A stretch of DNA of 9,133 bases, from assembly GCA_019237355.1 (NCBI GenBank), contig JAFAHH010000246.1:1-9133 (forward strand), given 5' to 3'. This DNA is from Acetobacteraceae bacterium. GTDB lineage: Bacteria > Pseudomonadota > Alphaproteobacteria > Acetobacterales > Acetobacteraceae. The position numbers and the translations under genes were made by a program. Below, piece by piece: positions 7,301 through 9,133 of the stretch. The first letter of the stretch is position 1. Each line of letters begins with the position of its first letter. The notes beneath the pieces are model-generated. The model did no database searches and was not told the origin of the DNA. It worked only from the letters and a program-made list of their open reading frames with translations.

Positions 7301-7955
7301 ACGCATGCTCAGGATTGAGCGCACGATCCCGGTGCGCTCGGACGAGATCCTGCCGGACCATCGCTCTGATCTGCGCATCGGATAAAAGAATCAGTTTGTT
7401 CACTTCATGCGAGGTCCGGAAACCATCGAAGAAATGGAGGAACGGGACCCGCGACTCCAATGTCGAAGCTTGCGCGTTCAGCGCCGTGTCGTGCGCCTCC
7501 TGCACCGATGCCGACGAGAGCAGCGCGAACCCAGTCGTGCGCGCGGCCATGACATCCGAATGGTCGCCAAAGATCGACAGCGCCTGCGTTGCCAGCGCCC
7601 GCGCTGCCACATGGAACACGGTCGCGGTGAGCTCGCCGGCGATCTTGAACATATTCGGCAGCATGAGCAGCAGCCCCTGCGATGCCGTGAAAGTCGTCGT
7701 CAGCGCACCCGATTGCAGCGCCCCGTGCACGGCCCCGGCTGCCCCGCCCTCGCTCTGCATTTCCTGAATTATCGGGATATTCCCCCAGATGTTGGTCAGC
7801 CCACGGGCCGACCATTCATCGGCGAGCTCGGCCATCGTCGAAGAGGGGGTAATCGGATAGATCGCGCAGACCTCGTTAACCCGATAAGCGACGTGCGCCA
7901 CCGCAGTGTTGCCATCCATGGTGTCGGTTTGCGGCATCGCGTTTTCCGGTCGCAT
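4374..7955 (-). CDS. nifJ: Pyruvate:ferredoxin (flavodoxin) oxidoreductase, homodimeric type
   Basis: An 1193-residue single-chain PFOR that oxidises pyruvate with CoA to acetyl-CoA and CO2 and reduces ferredoxin or flavodoxin in the cytosol. Pyruvate/TPP site: YPITPSS (T36), QSEGGA (E69) and AARA (R119). A GDHSDVMAARTTGF segment is at 130-143. The EKR-domain motif FEKRNI precedes the ferredoxin domain. That domain carries two 4Fe-4S motifs, C699/C702/C705/C709 and C755/C758/C761/C765. The proximal cluster ligands are C829, C832, C857 and C1088. The TPP-Mg site is GDGWAYDIG (D980) to YSNTGGQ (N1013). All expected motifs are present, so the enzyme should be active. Only about 105 residues follow the last cluster ligand, so the C-terminal domain VII that shields Desulfovibrio africanus PFOR from oxygen appears absent. 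Start 7955 is chosen because GAGGT lies 5 bases upstream; the in-frame ATG at 7937 is an alternative. It begins 14 nt after the GltD-like stop. nifJ is the family symbol; no nif gene is nearby, so a fermentative or redox role is more likely than nitrogen fixation. Confidence 0.95.
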   Translation of the reverse strand: MRPENAMPQTDTMDGNTAVAHVAYRVNEVCAIYPITPSSTMAELADEWSARGLTNIWGNIPIIQEMQSEGGAAGAVHGALQSGALTTTFTASQGLLLMLPNMFKIAGELTATVFHVAARALATQALSIFGDHSDVMAARTTGFALLSSASVQEAHDTALNAQASTLESRVPFLHFFDGFRTSHEVNKLILLSDAQIRAMVRQDLVRAHRDRALNPEHAFIRGTAHNPDTYFQARETVNPYYARVPAIVQANMDRFAALTGRAYKLFEYEGPPDAERVIVVMGSGAETARETAAFLRRSGERVGVLQVRLYRPFSAGHFLAALPDSCRAIAVLEQTKEPGSLGEPLYLDVVTTLAQAMASGKRAAMPRAIGGRYGLGSKNFNPAQAKAVFDELKRPHPKHGFTVGIEDDVSGTSLEVDPNFSIERDDVVRALFYGLGADGTVGANKNSVKIIAEDPAMYAQGYFVYDSHKSGAQTISHLRFGKQPIRSPYLVESANFVACHHESFLDRTDILGLAAEGGTFLLNTPFGPDSIWDHLPRSVQMQILNKNLRFFVIDASKVARDTGMGQRINTVLQTSFFAISGVLPREEAIGRIKHSIEKTYGKKGPDVVRKNFAAVDHTVAHLFEVKVPAAATSTFDRPPIVPANAPQFVREVTARMMCGLGDEIRVSQLPVDGTWPSGTTAFEKRNISDRIAVWEPDLCIQCGQCGFVCPHSVIRSKYFNEDRLDGMADGFRSAPVNSRGNPGVRFSLQVYLEDCTGCGLCVEACPANSPLEPGKKAINLANKAPILERERSNIAFFETLPVNDRARIDFANVRGVQFLEPLFEFPGACAGCGETPYLKLLSQLFGDRLQIANATGCSSIYGGNLPVTPWTKDAAGRGPAWSNSLFEDNAEFGLGFRLAADKHLEVAQALLRKLAPQVGEDLVHAILDAPQERESELRAQRARIVALKQKLLTMHDEAAQDLLSVADHLVRRSVWVVGGDGWAYDIGYGGLDHVLASARDVNVLVLDTEVYSNTGGQASKATPLGAVAKFAAAGKRVARKDLALQAIAYGNVYVAQVAMGANPQHTLLAFREADAYPGPSLILAYSHCIAHGFDLRFGMKQQGLAAASGYWPLFRFNPAMRRIGERPFRLDSPRPTIPLQRYAYNELRYRALVNTDPKAAEALLAQAQQVVTEKYRQYEELASRSGDSFHPAG

Positions 7956-7960
7956 CGGTT

Positions 7961-7965
7961 ACCTC
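7961..7965 (-). promoter_or_regulatory. Ribosome binding site of nifJ
   Basis: On the minus strand GAGGT lies 5 bases before the ATG at 7955, inside the 14-nt gap after the GltD-like gene. It favours the 7955 start over the in-frame ATG at 7937. Confidence 0.55.
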
Positions 7966-7969
7966 GTTC

Positions 7970-9133
7970 TCAGGCCGCCGGCTCAGGGACCATCTCGATC
8001 GCGTGGCATGGACAAGTGTCGAAACAGACCGCGCACCCGGTACAGCGATCGTAGAGGTAGCGGTAACGGCGGCCGGGGCCGAGCTTCTCGATTGCCTGTT
8101 CGGGGCAGGCCGCATAGCATTGGTCGCATTCGAAACAGTTGCCGCAGGAGAGGCAGCGTTGCGCTTCGTAGCGCGCTTCCTTCTCGCTCAGTCCCGCTAT
8201 GATCTCCTCGAAGCCACTCGTGCGGGTTGCCGGCGGTAACTCTCGTTGCTCGCGGCGCTCAGCGTCGCTGTAGATCGGCAGGTGCAGCATCTCGAATGAC
8301 ACGACCGGATGCTTCGCAGCCGGTCGATAGCCCGTCCCCCGCAGCCACGCGTCGATATACCGTGCCGCCTTCTTGCCGTGCCCAACCGAAACCGTGACGG
8401 TCCGCTCACCAGGCACCATATCGCCGCCAGCGAAAATTCCCGGATGACCGGTCATCATGTCCGGTCCGACCTCGACGACGCCATCTTGTGCTAACTCGAT
8501 CCCGGGCACCCGGCGAAGGAAGCGGCTGTCCGTGTCCTGGCCGAGCGCCAGCACGATCGAATCGGCTTCCAGTTTTTCGAACTGACCGGTCGGCCGCGGC
8601 CGGCCGCTGGCGTCGAGCTCCATCCTCTCGACGGTGAGATCAGGCCCAACAACCTCCTTGATGGTCGTCAGCCACTTGATCTTGATGCCTTCCTCGATTG
8701 CCTCGTCGGCTTCGAAGGCGTGCGCTGGCATATGGGCGCGGTCGCGCCGGTAAACGATAAGCGCTTCGTCGGCGCCAAGGCGCTTGGCAGTGCGTGCGGC
8801 ATCCATGGCGGTGTTGCCGCCGCCGTAAATCACGACACGGCGCCCGAGATGCGGCATCTCGCCGGTGCTGACATTGTGGAGCAGCGAGACGGCGTCGAGC
8901 ACCCGCGCTGCATCGCGGGCCGGGATGTCTACATGTTTGCCGACACCGGCGCCGACGGCGACGAATACCGCATCGAAGCGGCCGCCCTCCTTTTCGGCGA
9001 GGAGGTCCTCAACCTTATGATTGAGAACTATGGCCACACCCATGGCCTCGATCTGCCGCACCTCTTTCATCAGGTCTTCGCGCGGCAACCGATAGGCGGG
9101 AATGCCAAAATGCATCATGCCGCCGGGTAGGGG
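7970..9133 (-). CDS. GltD-like NAD(P)H/FAD oxidoreductase with C-terminal two-cluster ferredoxin domain (5' partial)
   Basis: The frame is open to the right edge, so 387 C-terminal residues are visible (numbered from the edge) and the N-terminal FAD-binding part lies outside. It opens with PLPGGMMHFGIPAYRLP, an internal motif of the glutamate synthase small-subunit family, so the Met at 9118 is not the true start. A Rossmann NAD(P)H site, VVIYGGGNTAMDAAR (100-114), and the second FAD motif FAGGDMVPGERTV (about 234-246) follow. The tail adds iron-sulfur motifs: six cysteines (327, 330, 333, 336, 339, 343, ending in CP) and then CxxCxxCxxxCP (364, 367, 370, 374). Canonical GltD carries its Fe-S ligands at the N-terminus and lacks this tail. 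No large glutamate synthase subunit lies between it and nifJ. Inference: a ferredoxin:NAD(P)H oxidoreductase serving PFOR, comparable in layout to the NfnB subunit of electron-bifurcating transhydrogenase. It is the first visible gene of the operon, 14 nt before nifJ. Confidence 0.85.
   Translation of the reverse strand, partial: PLPGGMMHFGIPAYRLPREDLMKEVRQIEAMGVAIVLNHKVEDLLAEKEGGRFDAVFVAVGAGVGKHVDIPARDAARVLDAVSLLHNVSTGEMPHLGRRVVIYGGGNTAMDAARTAKRLGADEALIVYRRDRAHMPAHAFEADEAIEEGIKIKWLTTIKEVVGPDLTVERMELDASGRPRPTGQFEKLEADSIVLALGQDTDSRFLRRVPGIELAQDGVVEVGPDMMTGHPGIFAGGDMVPGERTVTVSVGHGKKAARYIDAWLRGTGYRPAAKHPVVSFEMLHLPIYSDAERREQRELPPATRTSGFEEIIAGLSEKEARYEAQRCLSCGNCFECDQCYAACPEQAIEKLGPGRRYRYLYDRCTGCAVCFDTCPCHAIEMVPEPAA

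Noticed and set aside
7407..8054. Plus-strand 215-codon reading frame opposite the nifJ start and GltD-like end
   Set aside because: It spans two well-supported minus-strand genes and their junction, with an Arg-rich composition and no recognisable motif.
7970..9118. Start of the GltD-like gene at the Met encoded at 9118
   Set aside because: Upstream in-frame codons to the window edge encode PLPGG, which continues the family motif, so this Met is internal.

Overview
The window looks like chromosomal DNA from a GC-rich (about 60% or more by eye), facultatively anaerobic or microaerobic proteobacterium, possibly an alphaproteobacterium. The lineage is inferred from codon bias, a class I PHA synthase and FNR/FixK-type operators; no marker gene fixes it. 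Five genes fill nearly the whole window, with no mobile elements, RNA genes or CRISPR. No gene-free stretch exceeds about 160 bases.

Left arm, plus strand: a PfkB-type 6-phosphofructokinase (107-1051) and a class I poly(3-hydroxyalkanoate) synthase, PhaC (1214-3190). Each has its own near-perfect FNR/FixK/Anr-type palindrome (TTGAT-N4-GTCAA at 59-72 and TTGAC-N4-ATCAA at 1086-1099). Both are followed at class II activator spacing by a -10-like hexamer (95-100 and 1121-1126). For pfkB this geometry puts the predicted transcription start on the ATG itself, so a leaderless mRNA is predicted. For phaC it leaves a leader of about 80 nt with two possible hairpins and a good ribosome binding site.

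Right arm, minus strand, read from the right edge: a GltD-like NAD(P)H/FAD oxidoreductase with a C-terminal two-cluster ferredoxin domain (7970-9133, 5' end cut by the window), a full-length pyruvate:ferredoxin oxidoreductase NifJ (4374-7955), and a dihydroorotate dehydrogenase-like flavoprotein lacking the usual DHOD catalytic cysteine (3310-4317). Gaps of 14 and 56 nt with clear Shine-Dalgarno sequences suggest one operon. It converges on phaC across 119 nt at 3191-3309.

Taken together (inference), this is a low-oxygen central-metabolism module. PfkB pushes hexose phosphate through the Embden-Meyerhof route. PFOR turns pyruvate into acetyl-CoA plus reduced ferredoxin. The GltD-like protein, and perhaps the DHOD-like protein, could move electrons between ferredoxin, flavin and NAD(P)H. 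PhaC stores acetyl-CoA and reducing power as polyester. The families are known. The points of interest are the paired operators, the leaderless pfkB prediction, and the two uncharacterised redox partners flanking PFOR.
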